Assembly: GCA_028865545.1 (NCBI GenBank)
Contig: JAGWJY010000021.1
Coordinates: 1 to 52,675, forward strand
Length of the DNA: 52,675 nucleotides
Reading direction: 5' to 3'
DNA from: Alphaproteobacteria bacterium
GTDB lineage: Bacteria; Pseudomonadota; Alphaproteobacteria; Micropepsales; Micropepsaceae
In this document: positions 8,713 to 18,292 of the stretch, one piece after another
Layout: each line of letters starts with the position of its first letter
Numbering within the stretch: position 1 is the stretch's first letter
Notes under the pieces: model-generated
Databases searched by the model: none
Seen by the model: only the letters and a program-made list of their open reading frames with translations
What the model was told of the DNA's origin: nothing
Program-made: the position numbers and the translations under genes

Positions 8713-9533
8713 CAGTCCCCGTTCTTCCCCACAACGATGTCGGGAGCGTCTGGCGCTTTCATGCCGATGATATGATAGCCGCCGTCGACATGCATGCACT
8801 CGCCGGTAACGGCTTTGCCCAGATCTGACAACAGGAACAGTGCCGCACTGCCCACTTCGCCGATCGTCACCGTGCGGCGCAGCGGCGAATTGTATTCGTT
8901 CCATTTCAGGATGTAGCGGAAATCGCCGACGCCCGATGCCGCCAGCGTCTTGATCGGCCCGGCCGAGATTGCATTGACGCGGATCGCGCGCTTGCCAAGG
9001 TCTTCGGCGAGATAACGCACGCTGGCTTCCAGCGCCGCCTTGGCCACGCCCATCACATTGTAGTGCGGCATCACTTTTTCCGCGCCGTAATAGGTGAGGG
9101 TGACCATGCTGCCGCCGTTGTTCATCAGCTTCTCGGCGCGCTGCGCCACGGCCGTGAACGAATAGCAGGAGACGTTCATCGTGGTGGCGAAATTCTCCGG
9201 CGTGGTGTCGACATAACGGCCCTTCAACTGTTCCTTGTCGGAGAAGGCAACGGCATGCACCAAGAAATCGAGTCCGCCCCAAACCTTTTCGATCTCCGCG
9301 AAGGTCGCATCGATCGATGCTGCGTTGGTCACGTCGCAGTCGAGCACAGCCGCCGGCTTGAGCGGCTCCACCAGTGGCACCACCCGTTTCTTGAAGGTTT
9401 CGCCCTGATAGGTGAACGCCAGTTCGGCGCCGGCCGCGTGCAGGCTCTGGGCGATGCCCCAGGCGATCGACCTGTCATTGGCGACGCCCATGATGAGGCC
9501 GCGCTTGCCTGCCATCAGGCCATCGAACGCCAT
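8712..9533 (-). CDS. fabI: Enoyl-[acyl-carrier-protein] reductase (NADH)
   Basis: 273 residues, last reductive step of each type-II fatty acid elongation cycle. It is a divergent SDR: nucleotide-binding [18 protein letters not shown] (about 12–29), the conserved HAVAF after the fourth strand, and the FabI active-site Tyr-x6-Lys in YNVMGVAK, preceded by [16 protein letters not shown] site lies before the ATG. It is the first gene of a minus-strand run with aroC, and diverges from the CHASE3 genes. FabI is the target of triclosan-type inhibitors; nothing in the sequence marks resistance. Confidence 0.96.
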   Translation of the reverse strand: MAFDGLMAGKRGLIMGVANDRSIAWGIAQSLHAAGAELAFTYQGETFKKRVVPLVEPLKPAAVLDCDVTNAASIDATFAEIEKVWGGLDFLVHAVAFSDKEQLKGRYVDTTPENFATTMNVSCYSFTAVAQRAEKLMNNGGSMVTLTYYGAEKVMPHYNVMGVAKAALEASVRYLAEDLGKRAIRVNAISAGPIKTLAASGVGDFRYILKWNEYNSPLRRTVTIGEVGSAALFLLSDLGKAVTGECMHVDGGYHIIGMKAPDAPDIVVGKNGD

Positions 9534-9775
9534 TTGGAGACTCTCCGTTGGTTGCCAGCTTTTAATGGCTCGAAAATACGAGGGAAATCAAGGAACCGCC
9601 TGCCAAGTTGCTGCTTCTGTGTTGCCAGATCGACGCAACCTATACGAGAAATTATATTTATTGATGCTCGTTAAGCTTGGACAACGGATACTTAAGCCTT
9701 CCTGGGTGTAATGGCCATGTTACCGGTAGCAGGGTTTGTCCGATGGCAGGGCCGGGAGAGCCTTTGGAAGGCTTT

Positions 9776-10423
9776 ATGACGCTGGTCCGGCGGGGCCATC
9801 TGCGCCATGCGGCCACGCCCCTGTTGGTGGGAGCGGTCACGCTTCTCATCTCGGCCGTCATTCTGCTCGGTGTCAACGTCACCACCATGCGCAAGAATTT
9901 CGCCTGGGTGCAACAGGCCGATGACGTGTTGCTGCAAATATCGGCCGTGGAGTCGGGCGTGGTGGGCAACGAATTGACGGTTCGTGGCTACGCCTTGACC
10001 GACGATCCGAGATTTCTGGCTTATCAGAAGAGCAACCGGGAACGGGTCATCGGCTCGATGAACACGCTCGCCACGCTGGTATCGCACGACGCCTCGCAAA
10101 CGGCGCGTTTTGGCAGCCTGCGCAAAATCGTCAACAGGCATTCGGCCATTTTTGGAGCGCTGATTGCTCTTGGCCCCGGTCATGCCAAGCAGGTGGCCGC
10201 GGCCATCGTCGATCCGGCGAACCGCGCCGTCATGGACGAGATGCGGCGGCAGCTGAGCGCTTTCCAGACCGCGGAGCTGCGACTGCTTGCCGAGCGGCAG
10301 GCCACTGCGGCGCGCCAGGCCTCGCATACCTACGACACGGCCGTTGTGATCGTCGTCGCCGCCTTTCTGCTCGGTGGGCTGGGTATGCTGGTTGCGCAAC
10401 ACGAGCGCGGCCGAAACGCCTAG
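9776..10423 (+). CDS. CHASE3-domain membrane protein without output domain (copy 1)
   Basis: About 215 residues: a membrane helix near 16–38 (LLVGAVTLLISAVILLGVNV), a helical extracytoplasmic region with the CHASE3 hallmark [17 protein letters not shown], and a second helix close to the C-terminus ([17 protein letters not shown]), leaving only about ten cytoplasmic residues. CHASE3 domains normally sit before HAMP, histidine kinase or GGDEF modules; none is present. The next gene (10533–11240) is an ungapped paralogue. Start is uncertain: ATG 9776 has GGAAGG just upstream; ATG 9743 would add 11 residues. Function unknown; it may be a sensor subunit that partners another protein. Confidence 0.8.
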   Translation: MTLVRRGHLRHAATPLLVGAVTLLISAVILLGVNVTTMRKNFAWVQQADDVLLQISAVESGVVGNELTVRGYALTDDPRFLAYQKSNRERVIGSMNTLATLVSHDASQTARFGSLRKIVNRHSAIFGALIALGPGHAKQVAAAIVDPANRAVMDEMRRQLSAFQTAELRLLAERQATAARQASHTYDTAVVIVVAAFLLGGLGMLVAQHERGRNA

Positions 10424-10532
10424 ACCAAACATCTGGACGCAGGTCGCACGCAGATATGGTTGCTGCCGCGTTAACCCGCCATTGGCTCGCTCACCAAGTC
10501 TCCTAGCGATGTCTTAAGCGGTAAAGGCCAGG

Positions 10533-11240
10533 ATGTTCGCCCAGTTCATCCCGGCCGTCGGCATCGATATGCGACAAGTGTTCGGTAGGTTTCGACATCT
10601 GACGTTGCTGTTGCAGCGCGGCCATTTGCGCCAGCTGGGCGTTCCGACGCTCGTCGCCGCCGTCGCCTTGCTGCTGTCTGCGATCATGCTCCTCAGCGTC
10701 AACGTCTCTGCGCTGCGTGACAGCCTGAGCTGGGTTCAGCGCTCGGACGACGTGCTGATGCATCTGTATGACGTCAACAACGATGTGATCGGAAATGAAA
10801 TGTCCAGTCGCGGCTATGCGCTGACGGACGATCCCTCGTTCTTGAGGTTTCAACGTGAGGAGCAAAGAGATCTTGCCGTCGTGATGGCCGAACTTCGTCC
10901 GCTCGTCGCCCGTGATCCGTCGCAATCGAAGCGTTTCGAGGACATGCGCAAGGCCATTGCGGAACGCATGCACTTCTTCAAGCGGCTCACGGCTCTTGGT
11001 CCCAATCACGCCAAGGAGGTCGGAGAGGCCATCAGTGAACCCGCCAACCGGGAGAGCATGAGAAGGGCAAGGCTGGCCGTCGATGCGTTTCGCGCCGGGG
11101 AGGTGCAACTGCTTGCAGAACGTCAGGCCGTCGCCGCGCGGCAGGCGACACGGACTTTTATGCTCGCCGTCGGCATCGTCTCGCTTGCGTTCCTCTTGGG
11201 CGGATTGGGCTTCGCGATGTCCGTTCACGGGCGCGCTTAG
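10533..11240 (+). CDS. CHASE3-domain membrane protein without output domain (copy 2)
   Basis: 235 residues with the same plan as the upstream gene: RGHLRQ before helix 1 ([20 protein letters not shown]), WVQRSDDVL, the CHASE3 motif [17 protein letters not shown], a conserved [20 protein letters not shown] segment and [17 protein letters not shown] before helix 2. It aligns with copy 1 without gaps over about 200 residues and by eye about half the positions are identical, so the pair is a diverged tandem duplication. It ends a few residues after helix 2 with no kinase or cyclase. The start has AAAGG upstream. Its last bases overlap the convergent dnaJ-like gene by 4. Confidence 0.8.
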   Translation: MFAQFIPAVGIDMRQVFGRFRHLTLLLQRGHLRQLGVPTLVAAVALLLSAIMLLSVNVSALRDSLSWVQRSDDVLMHLYDVNNDVIGNEMSSRGYALTDDPSFLRFQREEQRDLAVVMAELRPLVARDPSQSKRFEDMRKAIAERMHFFKRLTALGPNHAKEVGEAISEPANRESMRRARLAVDAFRAGEVQLLAERQAVAARQATRTFMLAVGIVSLAFLLGGLGFAMSVHGRA

Positions 11241-12190
11241 CGCAGCTTCGTCCGCGGATCGTAACTCGCGCGCCAGCCTTCGGCGAATTTTTGCAGGTCT
11301 GCGTCGGGGTTCTCCGGCAGCGTCACGATCACGCGCGCATAAAGATCGCCGGTCGGTTCGTTGCCGTGGCTGGGAAGCCCTTTGCCCTTGAGCCTCAGCA
11401 CCGTGCCGGAATTGGAATTCGCCGGCACGCTCAGCGACACGGTTCCTGTCAACGTCCGGACCGGCACTTTGGCGCCGAGCACTGCCTCTTTCAGTGTGAC
11501 GGGCAGGTCGACCTTCAGATCGCGCCCGTCGCGCGTGAAATAGGGATGCGGCGCCACCGATACCTGGATCATCACGTCGCCCGATGGGCCGCCGCTTTTG
11601 CCGGCGCCACCACGTCCCTTCAGCCGGATTTGCTGACCGTCCTTGAGACCCGGCGGAATTTTGACGTCGATCTGTTCGCCGTTTGGCAACACGACGCGGC
11701 GCGTACCGCCATGCGCCGCTTCTTCAAAACTGACCATGGTCGAGACGGTGAAATCCTGGCCGGCGCGCGGCTGCGCGCGCCCTCGGCCGCGGCCGCCAAG
11801 GCCGCCAAGCAGATCTGCGAACAGATCCTCAGGCCGGAAACCTTCGGCCGTTTCGCCGGGGTGCTGCGGGCCCTGATCGGTCCAGGTGAAATGGAAATCG
11901 CCGGGGCCGCCGCCTTGGGCGAACGGTCCGCCCTGAAAGCCGTGGGCGCGAGGATCGAAACCCTTCGCGTTACCGCCGGCATCGATCTGGCCGGCGTCGA
12001 ATTTCGCGCGCTTTTCCTTGTCGCCCAGGATGTCATAGGCGGCACTGATTTCCTGAAAGCGCTTCTTCGCTCCGGTATCGCCGCCCTTCGTATCGGGGTG
12101 GTGTTTCTTGGCGAGCGACCGAAACGCCTTCTTGATTTCTGCCTCGCTGGCGCCCTTTTGGACGCCCAGCACTTCGTAGGGATCTCGCAT
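11237..12190 (-). CDS. DnaJ/CbpA-type co-chaperone (J-domain protein)
   Basis: 317 residues. J domain at 3–67 with the Hsp70-stimulating HPD at 31–33 and [13 protein letters not shown]; a G/F-rich linker (about 70–150, [14 protein letters not shown]); then the two beta-barrel substrate-binding domains of DnaJ C-terminal type ([74 protein letters not shown]). The zinc-finger region of classical DnaJ is missing, so it is class B, like CbpA. It acts with DnaK in the cytoplasm. It follows the Sel1 lipoprotein gene by 48 bases on the same strand. Confidence 0.93.
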   Translation of the reverse strand: MRDPYEVLGVQKGASEAEIKKAFRSLAKKHHPDTKGGDTGAKKRFQEISAAYDILGDKEKRAKFDAGQIDAGGNAKGFDPRAHGFQGGPFAQGGGPGDFHFTWTDQGPQHPGETAEGFRPEDLFADLLGGLGGRGRGRAQPRAGQDFTVSTMVSFEEAAHGGTRRVVLPNGEQIDVKIPPGLKDGQQIRLKGRGGAGKSGGPSGDVMIQVSVAPHPYFTRDGRDLKVDLPVTLKEAVLGAKVPVRTLTGTVSLSVPANSNSGTVLRLKGKGLPSHGNEPTGDLYARVIVTLPENPDADLQKFAEGWRASYDPRTKLR

Positions 12191-12238
12191 ACGTTCTCCT
12201 GCCGCCCGAGTCGGGTGACGGCAGACACTATATAGGTG

Positions 12239-12826
12239 CTAACTTCCGCTCCCGTTAAGCCTCAATACGGGTGGTTCCGGGGGGAGGGCGTCAAGGCGCG
12301 CGCCGGCCTCCGTGACGCCGCCGGCCAGGGCGGCTTTGTAGAGCTTCCGCGCGATTTCGATGTCCTTTTTGACTGCGATTCCCTGTTCGTAGAGCTGGCC
12401 GAGCTCGAATTCCGCCATTGGGTGCCCGGCTTGTGCCGCCAGCATCAGCCAGGGCGCGGCGGCGCTGGGATTGGGTGGTCCGGCTTCGCCTTTGAGCAGC
12501 ATGTCGCCCAGATCGGCCTGCGCGGTGAACAACCCCGCTTCGGCGGCGCGCTGCATCATGGCTTCTGCGGCTTTGGGGTCCTTCGCCACGCCCTTGCCCT
12601 CGCGCAGCATGATGGCGACGTTGCGCATCGCTGCCAGATCGTACTCATCGATGGATTTCCAGGTCTTGTAGGCGTCCGGGTAATTGCCGGCGTCGTAGAA
12701 TTTCAGTCCCTTGGCGAACGCCGCCTTCAGCGCAGGCCCGTTGTCCTCCGGGTCGCTGGCGCATGCAGTTGCAACTGCGGCGCAAATGCACAGAACGATC
12801 AGACGTTGCAGGGTCTTACGTTGCAT
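12239..12826 (-). CDS. Sel1/TPR-like repeat lipoprotein
   Basis: 195 residues. The N-terminus is a lipoprotein signal with lipobox AVATAC (cysteine at residue 22). The mature part has Sel1-type helical repeats of about 36 residues, such as [37 protein letters not shown] and [33 protein letters not shown]. Such repeats mediate protein contacts in the periplasm; no enzymatic role is evident. It lies upstream of the dnaJ-like gene and is divergent from pdxH, with 48 bases between start codons. Confidence 0.85.
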   Translation of the reverse strand: MQRKTLQRLIVLCICAAVATACASDPEDNGPALKAAFAKGLKFYDAGNYPDAYKTWKSIDEYDLAAMRNVAIMLREGKGVAKDPKAAEAMMQRAAEAGLFTAQADLGDMLLKGEAGPPNPSAAAPWLMLAAQAGHPMAEFELGQLYEQGIAVKKDIEIARKLYKAALAGGVTEAGARLDALPPEPPVLRLNGSGS

Positions 12827-12874
12827 TTTGGCAAGTTAGCAGAGCAATGCTTCCGCGCGCAAAATGAAGATGGT

Positions 12875-13513
12875 ATGCGACAAGGCATGAGCGAGATCGG
12901 CGGACCAATCGACGACGGGGGTATCGAGGCCGCCCGCGATCCCTTTGAACTTTTTGCCGAGTGGATGGCGGCGGCCGACAAGACCGAGCCGAACGAGGCC
13001 AATGCCATGGGCGTGGCCACCGTGGATGCCGAGGGGCGGCCGAATCTGCGTATGGTGCTGCTGAAGGGCGTCGATGACCGCGGCTTCGTTTTCTACACCA
13101 ACACCGAGAGCGCTAAGGGCCGTGAAATTTCCGCCCATCCGCATGTGGCGCTCAATTTCCATTGGAAGACTCAGCGCCGGCAGGTGCGGGTGCGCGGCTC
13201 GGTCACGCCGGTCAGCGCGGAAGAGGCCGACGCGTATTTCACCAGTCGCGCCAAGGACAGCCAGATCGGCGCCTGGGCCTCGGCGCAATCGCGGCCCATG
13301 GTCGGCCGCTGGGTGTTTGAAAAAGAGATCGCGAAGTTCGCAATGAAATTCGCTCTCACCAAAGTGCCGCGTCCGGCGCATTGGTCCGGCTATCGTGTCG
13401 CACCGCTGGAGATCGAGTTCTGGCGCGATCGACCGTTCCGCCTGCACGACCGGCTGGTGTATCGTCGCGATGCGTTGAACGAACCCTGGCGCACGGAGCG
13501 GCTCTTCCCATGA
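12875..13513 (+). CDS. pdxH: Pyridoxamine 5'-phosphate oxidase
   Basis: 212 residues. This FMN enzyme oxidises pyridoxine- or pyridoxamine-5'-phosphate to pyridoxal-5'-phosphate. Motifs: [93 protein letters not shown], and the C-terminal signature [17 protein letters not shown]. The ATG at 12875 is preferred; 12887 would shorten it by four residues. A much longer open frame upstream is the shadow of the Sel1 gene. The stop overlaps the next gene's start (ATGA). Confidence 0.95.
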   Translation: MRQGMSEIGGPIDDGGIEAARDPFELFAEWMAAADKTEPNEANAMGVATVDAEGRPNLRMVLLKGVDDRGFVFYTNTESAKGREISAHPHVALNFHWKTQRRQVRVRGSVTPVSAEEADAYFTSRAKDSQIGAWASAQSRPMVGRWVFEKEIAKFAMKFALTKVPRPAHWSGYRVAPLEIEFWRDRPFRLHDRLVYRRDALNEPWRTERLFP

Positions 13514-14430
13514 GCGTTGCCATGCCGACGACCGAACATATGGATGCGGACGGCGCGCTGATGCGTCGCGTCGCGCTCGCGGCCGTGGGTACTGCGACGT
13601 TCTTGGTCCTGCTGAAGACGGTGGCCTTCGTCCTCACCGGCTCGATCGCCATGATGGCCTCGCTCGCCGACAGTGCGCTCGACGTCATCGCATCCTTTGT
13701 GAATCTGCTGGCGATCCGCCACGCGCTGACACCGGCCGACGCCGAACACCGCTTCGGACATGGCAAGGCGGAGCCGCTGGCCGGTTTGGCGCAGAGCGCC
13801 TTCATCGGCGGCTCGTCGGTGTTTCTGGTGATCGAATCCGTCCGCCGTATCATCGAGCCGCATATCATCCACCATGGCGACGCGGGCCTTGTCGTCATGG
13901 GCATTTCGATCTGCGTCACCGTAGTGCTGGTCATAGCCCAGCAGATCACCGTGCATCGTACCGGCTCCATCGCCATCGGCGCCGACCGCATGCACTATAT
14001 CAGCGACATCCTGGTCAATGCCGGCGTGGCGGTTGGCATCGTGCTGGCGTCGAAGTTCGGCATCACCATCGCCGATCCGGCCGTCGGCCTCTTGGTCGCC
14101 GGCGTGCTGGCGCTCGGCGTCTGGCATGTCTTCCGCCAGAGCTACGACCAGCTGATGGACCGCGAATTGCCCGACAGCGAGCGCGCCCGCATCGAGAGCA
14201 TCGTCATGCGTCATCCGGAGGTACGCAACGTCCACGACCTGCGCACCCGCGCTGCCGGCACCACGGCATTCATCCAATTCCACATCGAGCTCGATCCGGC
14301 GATCAGCCTGATGCGCTCGCACGCCGTGAGTGACGAGGTCGAGCAGTCGCTGCAGCAGACATTCCCCAAGGCGGAGGTGATTATTCACCAGGATCCGCAG
14401 GGCTATGCGCCGCAGGAAGGCTTGCCGTAG
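13510..14430 (+). CDS. Cation diffusion facilitator (FieF-like Fe/Zn efflux transporter)
   Basis: 306 residues with six membrane helices and a C-terminal cytoplasmic dimerisation domain. The transport-site residues of the FieF/YiiP group are visible: ASLADSALD in helix 2 and HYISDI (HxxxD) in helix 5, with the helix 2–3 loop [16 protein letters not shown]. It exports Zn(II), Fe(II) or similar cations with proton antiport; the exact metal cannot be read from sequence. It is coupled to pdxH through ATGA, an order common in alphaproteobacteria. Confidence 0.92.
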   Translation: MSVAMPTTEHMDADGALMRRVALAAVGTATFLVLLKTVAFVLTGSIAMMASLADSALDVIASFVNLLAIRHALTPADAEHRFGHGKAEPLAGLAQSAFIGGSSVFLVIESVRRIIEPHIIHHGDAGLVVMGISICVTVVLVIAQQITVHRTGSIAIGADRMHYISDILVNAGVAVGIVLASKFGITIADPAVGLLVAGVLALGVWHVFRQSYDQLMDRELPDSERARIESIVMRHPEVRNVHDLRTRAAGTTAFIQFHIELDPAISLMRSHAVSDEVEQSLQQTFPKAEVIIHQDPQGYAPQEGLP

Positions 14431-14480
14431 GCGCGACGATCCTGCCAGACTCCGCCGCGCCGTCCTGCTAGACTTCCGCC

Positions 14481-15272
14481 ATGAGCGCCCACAGACATCC
14501 GTCCAAACCGCAGACCGCAGCCAAGCCCAAATCCGAAGGCGAGGAGCGCCGTACGCTGATCCTCACCGGCGCCAGCCGCGGCATCGGCCACGCCACCGTC
14601 AAGCGCTTCTCCAGCGCCGGCTGGCGGGTCATCACTTGTTCGCGCCATCCCTTTCCCGAAGATTGCCCTTGGTTCGCCGGCCCCGAGGATCACATCCAGG
14701 TCGATCTCGCCAACCCCGAGGACACGGCGCGCGCCATCGCCGAGATGCGCTCGCGGCTGAGCCACGGCAAGCTGCACGCGCTGGTCAACAACGCCGGCAT
14801 CTCGCCCAAGGGCAAGCTGGGCGCGCGGATGACCACGCTGACCACGCCGATGGAAGTCTGGCAGCAGGTTTTCGAGGTGAATTTCTTCGCCGCCTTCCGC
14901 CTGGCCGTCGGCCTGCGCGAGGAACTCGAGGCGGCCAAGGGCGCCATCGTCAACGTCACCTCCATCGCCGGCAGTCGCGTGCATCCTTTCGCCGGTTCGG
15001 CTTACGCCTCGTCGAAGGCGGCGCTGGCGGCGCTCACCCGCGAGATGGCGGCGGATTTCGGCCCGCTCGGCGTGCGCGTCAACGCCATCGCGCCGGGCGA
15101 GATCGACACCGCCATCCTGTCGCCCGGCACCGACAAGATCGTGCAGCAGATTCCCATGCGCCGCCTCGGCCTGCCGGAAGAGGTCGCCAAGGCGATCTAT
15201 TATCTGTGCACGGAGCAGTCCTCCTACGTCACCGGCGCCGAACTGCACGTCAACGGCGGCCAGCACGTGTAG
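14481..15272 (+). CDS. SDR family NAD(P)-dependent oxidoreductase
   Basis: 263 residues of classical short-chain dehydrogenase type: TGASRGIG cofactor loop, NNAGIS, serine in NVTSIAGS and the YASSK catalytic Tyr-x3-Lys, then NAIAPGEIDTAI and the C-terminal VTGAELHVNGGQHV. A polar, basic N-terminal tail of about 22 residues precedes the Rossmann fold. It lies 50 bases after the cation transporter gene and 96 before uxuA, so a role in sugar-acid metabolism (for example mannonate/fructuronate oxidoreduction) is possible, but SDR substrates cannot be predicted from these motifs. Confidence 0.88.
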   Translation: MSAHRHPSKPQTAAKPKSEGEERRTLILTGASRGIGHATVKRFSSAGWRVITCSRHPFPEDCPWFAGPEDHIQVDLANPEDTARAIAEMRSRLSHGKLHALVNNAGISPKGKLGARMTTLTTPMEVWQQVFEVNFFAAFRLAVGLREELEAAKGAIVNVTSIAGSRVHPFAGSAYASSKAALAALTREMAADFGPLGVRVNAIAPGEIDTAILSPGTDKIVQQIPMRRLGLPEEVAKAIYYLCTEQSSYVTGAELHVNGGQHV

Positions 15273-15274
15273 TT

Positions 15275-15299
15275 TTCTCTCCGGCGAAGCGGGAGAGAA
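15275..15299. repeat. Palindromic intergenic element after SDR gene
   Basis: Inverted arms TTCTCTCC and GGAGAGAA around a 9-base loop, starting 3 bases after the SDR stop. A T-run precedes rather than follows the hairpin on the plus strand. It resembles the other hairpins near 16.4, 17.3, 19.8, 20.4 and 50.7 kb and may be a REP-like element or a weak terminator. Confidence 0.45.
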
Positions 15300-15368
15300 C
15301 GGCGTTGTCCGCCGCGCTGAACCGGCTAATATGGGACCGTTACCAACACCCGTCCGGAGACTCGCCCC

Positions 15369-16424
15369 ATGAAAATGACCTTCCGCTGGTATGGCGACGG
15401 CGATCCGGTGCCGCTGGATTACATCCGCCAGATTCCCGGCATGTACGGCATCGTCTCCGCCGTCTACGACGTGCCGGTGGGCGAGGTGTGGCCGGTCGAA
15501 AAAATTCGGACGCTCAAAACCAAAATCGAATCCCACGGCCTGAAGTTCGAGGTCATTGAATCCGTGCCGGTGCACGAGGACATCAAGCTGGGACGGCCGA
15601 CGCGCGACCGGCTGATCGCCAATTACGCGCAGACCGTGCGCAACCTGGCGCAGTGCGGCCTCAAGGTGGTCTGCTACAATTTCATGCCGGTGTTCGACTG
15701 GACCCGCACCATCCTGGCGATGAAGCTCGACGACGGCTCCTCGACGCTCGCCTTCGACGCCGACGAGGTGGCGCGCATCGATCCGGAACAGGGCATCAAC
15801 CTGCCGGGCTGGGACACCAGCTACAAGCCCGCAGAGTTGAAGGCGCTGCTCGCCGAATACCGCGGCATCGGCGAGGCGCAGCTCTGGGCGAACCTGGAAT
15901 ATTTTCTGAAGGGCGTCATCCCCGCCGCGCAAGAATCCGGCATCAAGATGGCGATCCACCCCGACGATCCGCCGCGTCCGATCTTCGGCCTGCCGCGCAT
16001 AGTCAAGAACGTCGCCGATCTGCGCCGCCTGCTCGCCATCGTCGACGTGCCGGAGAACGGGCTAACGCTGTGCGCCGGTTCACTGGGTGCCGACATCGGC
16101 AACAACATCGTCACCATGGTGCAGGAGTTCGCGGGGCAGGGGCGCATCCACTTCGCCCATATCCGCAATGTGAAGGTGGACGAGAAGGGCAATTTTCACG
16201 AGACGGCGCACAAATCCGATTGCGGCTCGCTCGACATCGCCGGCATCGTCAAGGCCTATTACGACGCGGGCTATGAAGGTTATGTGCGCCCCGACCATGG
16301 CCGCATGATCTGGGGCGAGACCGGCAAACCTGGCTACGGCCTCTACGACCGCGCGCTGGGCGCCGTCTACATCAACGGACTGTGGGAAGGCGTGGCGAAG
16401 GGCGAGGAGAAGTCAGCACACTGA
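15369..16424 (+). CDS. uxuA: Mannonate dehydratase
   Basis: 351 residues. It dehydrates D-mannonate to 2-keto-3-deoxygluconate in the glucuronate branch of hexuronate breakdown. The UxuA family is recognised by the N-terminal [43 protein letters not shown], the [15 protein letters not shown] block, the metal-site regions [18 protein letters not shown] and FAHIRNVK, and the C-terminal [14 protein letters not shown]. Length is close to the roughly 350–400 of the family. No kdgK, kdgA or uxaC lies near, so the rest of the pathway must be elsewhere. It suggests use of plant-derived uronates. Confidence 0.94.
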   Translation: MKMTFRWYGDGDPVPLDYIRQIPGMYGIVSAVYDVPVGEVWPVEKIRTLKTKIESHGLKFEVIESVPVHEDIKLGRPTRDRLIANYAQTVRNLAQCGLKVVCYNFMPVFDWTRTILAMKLDDGSSTLAFDADEVARIDPEQGINLPGWDTSYKPAELKALLAEYRGIGEAQLWANLEYFLKGVIPAAQESGIKMAIHPDDPPRPIFGLPRIVKNVADLRRLLAIVDVPENGLTLCAGSLGADIGNNIVTMVQEFAGQGRIHFAHIRNVKVDEKGNFHETAHKSDCGSLDIAGIVKAYYDAGYEGYVRPDHGRMIWGETGKPGYGLYDRALGAVYINGLWEGVAKGEEKSAH

Positions 16425-16432
16425 CTTTTCTG

Positions 16433-16493
16433 CCCCCGTTCACGGGGGAAGTGTCCACCGAAGCTGCGTAGCGGCGTAGGTGGACGAAGGGGG
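16433..16493 (+). repeat. 61-nt direct repeat, copy 1 (left of CPBP gene)
   Basis: Begins with the hairpin CCCCCG-TTCA-CGGGGG and continues through GTGTCCACCGAAGCTGCG to GGACGAAGGGGG. A second copy in the same orientation lies at 17344–17404 with 5 mismatches in 61 positions. The copies bracket the CPBP protease gene. The element looks like a REP/MITE-like intergenic repeat; it also follows uxuA by 8 bases and may aid termination. Confidence 0.8.
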
Positions 16494-16622
16494 CAGGGCG
16501 GCAAACGCCGGCCGCTTGCCGGCCCTGGCGCCGGCGGCTACGGTTTCGCGGCAGAGGGGGCGTGCCGGCCGCGCCGGACGCGGTTTCGGCTCCGCGCGTT
16601 TCCCGTCTGGCCGGAGGGCTGC

Positions 16623-17318
16623 TTGACGGACGAACACGCCACGGCGCTGCGCCGGACGCCCATTCTGATTTCTCTCGGGCTGATCCTCGTCTATCCGCTG
16701 TTTTCCGTGCCGGTGCAGGCCGCCGTGCACGGCCTGATCCCCAAGCTCGGCGCGGCGGAAGCGCGCGTCGTCACCGAAGGCGCCATCTGGCTCTATGCCG
16801 CGATCGTCCTCGCCATCGCCCTGTTCTGGGAGCGGCGGACGCTGGCCAGCATCGGTCTGCGCCGGCCGACCCGCGCCAGTCTGGGCTTCGGCGTCGTCGG
16901 CGCGATCGCCATCGCCGGCGCCGGGGCTCTCGGCTCCTATGTGGTCTATACGCTGCTGCACCTGCCGGAACATGCGGACGCGCAGGCCGCGGCGATGGTG
17001 GGCGGCTCGGTGGTCTACGCGCTGTGCCTGGCGGTGCGGGCCGGCGTGGTCGAGGAGATTTTCTATCGCGGCCTTGCCATCGAGCAGCTGACGGCGCTCA
17101 CCGGCAGGCGCTGGTTCGCGGCCGTCGTCGCGACCGCGGTGTTCGTGCTGATCCACAGGCTGCATTTCGACTGGGCGCAACTTGTTCCCATCGCGGCGGT
17201 GGCGATCGTTCTGGCGGCGCTCTATCTGCGGCGGCACGATCTGTGGGCCAACATCATCGCCCATATCGCGGTCGACGCCGTCGGCCTCGTCACGCTGGCG
17301 CTCCAGGCGCATCACTGA
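16623..17318 (+). CDS. CPBP family intramembrane metalloprotease
   Basis: 231 residues with several membrane helices and the three CPBP (CAAX protease and bacteriocin-processing, Rce1-like) motifs: EEIFYRG (E144, E145, R149), FVLIHRL (F174, H178) and HIAVD (H214, D218). Such proteins cleave or modify membrane peptides; in bacteria they are linked to bacteriocin maturation or immunity. A strong GGAGG site 6 bases upstream supports the TTG start. The gene is bracketed by the 61-nt direct repeats, so it may have entered or may move as a unit. No bacteriocin gene is visible nearby. Confidence 0.85.
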   Translation: MTDEHATALRRTPILISLGLILVYPLFSVPVQAAVHGLIPKLGAAEARVVTEGAIWLYAAIVLAIALFWERRTLASIGLRRPTRASLGFGVVGAIAIAGAGALGSYVVYTLLHLPEHADAQAAAMVGGSVVYALCLAVRAGVVEEIFYRGLAIEQLTALTGRRWFAAVVATAVFVLIHRLHFDWAQLVPIAAVAIVLAALYLRRHDLWANIIAHIAVDAVGLVTLALQAHH

Positions 17319-17343
17319 GGCGCGGCGACGGGCTTTTTTTCTT

Positions 17344-17404
17344 CCCCCGTTTACGGGGGAAGTGTCCACCGAAGCTACGAAGCAGCGTAGATGGACGAAG
17401 GGGG
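17344..17404 (+). repeat. 61-nt direct repeat, copy 2 (right of CPBP gene)
   Basis: Same element as at 16433–16493: hairpin CCCCCG-TTTA-CGGGGG, then GTGTCCACCGAAGCTACG and GGACGAAGGGGG. The inner substitutions partly preserve the GCTNCG..CGTAG symmetry. It lies 26 bases after the CPBP stop. Confidence 0.8.
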
Positions 17405-17418
17405 TGGCGAGGGGACGT

Positions 17419-17444
17419 GACGAAAGCGCGTCAGCGCTTTCGTC
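17419..17444. repeat. Perfect 11-bp hairpin beside repeat copy 2
   Basis: Arms GACGAAAGCGC and GCGCTTTCGTC with a GTCA loop. It marks the edge between the GC-rich repeat and the lower-GC FRG region. No T-run follows, so transcription termination is possible but not supported. Confidence 0.45.
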
Positions 17445-17563
17445 GAAGGGGACGAATATTACCATGCTTTTCGAATTAGGGCCGTTCTTCCCGTCATACC
17501 TGCTGAGATATGCAATCGCTTGGGTGCCCAGTGCTCTCTACCCGTGCCGCGCGTGCGAGCTTG

Positions 17564-18292
17564 TCACTCGTCAGGCAACAAAGTCTCCGCAAATTCAATC
17601 TGCCGACATACCCCGTCCAAATCAGGAATAAGCGACGCTGCGTTGACGCCGCAACGGTCAAGTTCGAATCTAATATTTGAAAAATCATCCGGTGCTATGA
17701 CGAATTTTGTGAGCCGCTTCCGAACCGCAGCATCTGCCCGCAATGATCGCAACTCTTTCAATTTAGTGGCAGGATGTACCGTAAACCAACCCGCTTGCGC
17801 GATGATGCGTGGATTGATGTGCTTCGGTCGAAACGTTCGGACGCCAGTTTGATCAAACGGCCCTAGTCTCTCATCAACGTTGAAGTCGGCCTTGCACTCA
17901 AATGCCCATACGACTGCGGGTTGCCGCCTTCCGTTCACCTCGATGCACGGATCCTTCACCGCGAACCAAAGCGCCGCGAGAGAATTGCTGCTCCAGTCTA
18001 GAAGGCGCGTAGGCATACCATGATGGCGAGCCACAGATAACCAGTCCCAGTCCGACTCTGGTCTTATATTTAGGAATGGAATTGCTTGTCGTTGAAATTC
18101 ACGAAACATATTGGCTTCGGTGTCTGTCAACGTTCGTTTCTCTCTCGGTCTAATCCTCGCTAATCTAGGCGTCAGGTCCCAATTATACGCTTGCCCCCGG
18201 AACAAGGTGTCGTCGATGTCATACTTGTTTTCGATCGCTCGTACGAATTCCGACACCCTGGCAATTCTTATTGTGGGGATACGCCTTGACAT
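17564..18292 (-). CDS. FRG-domain protein
   Basis: 242 residues. The FRG signature is clear: TLFRGQAYNWDLTPRL (FRGQ at 31–34) and LSVARHHGMPTRLLDWSSNSLAALWFAV (about 85–111). FRG proteins are widespread, strongly associated with mobile and variable regions and have no established chemistry that I can assign; some occur in phage-defence neighbourhoods. The gene and flanks (about 17.46–18.38 kb) are visibly poorer in G and C than the surroundings, which points to horizontal transfer. It stands alone, with no clear partner gene. AAGG lies 9 bases before the ATG. Confidence 0.82.
   Translation of the reverse strand: MSRRIPTIRIARVSEFVRAIENKYDIDDTLFRGQAYNWDLTPRLARIRPREKRTLTDTEANMFREFQRQAIPFLNIRPESDWDWLSVARHHGMPTRLLDWSSNSLAALWFAVKDPCIEVNGRRQPAVVWAFECKADFNVDERLGPFDQTGVRTFRPKHINPRIIAQAGWFTVHPATKLKELRSLRADAAVRKRLTKFVIAPDDFSNIRFELDRCGVNAASLIPDLDGVCRQIEFAETLLPDE

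Noticed and set aside
12236-12874. Long N-terminal extension of pdxH
   Set aside because: It is the opposite-strand shadow of the Sel1 lipoprotein gene. The family starts near 12875.
14403-15959. A 518-codon minus-strand frame across the SDR and uxuA genes
   Set aside because: It is the high-GC antisense shadow of two recognisable plus-strand genes. Similar large shadows lie opposite dxs, pmbA, ubiD, the permeases and recQ.
14481-16424. The SDR as a dedicated mannonate oxidoreductase of a uxuA operon
   Set aside because: Only adjacency supports it; 96 bases and a hairpin separate them and SDR motifs do not fix the substrate.
17640-17680. A tRNA T-loop-like GTTCGAATC
   Set aside because: It lies inside the FRG coding region and no cloverleaf arms or CCA end surround it.
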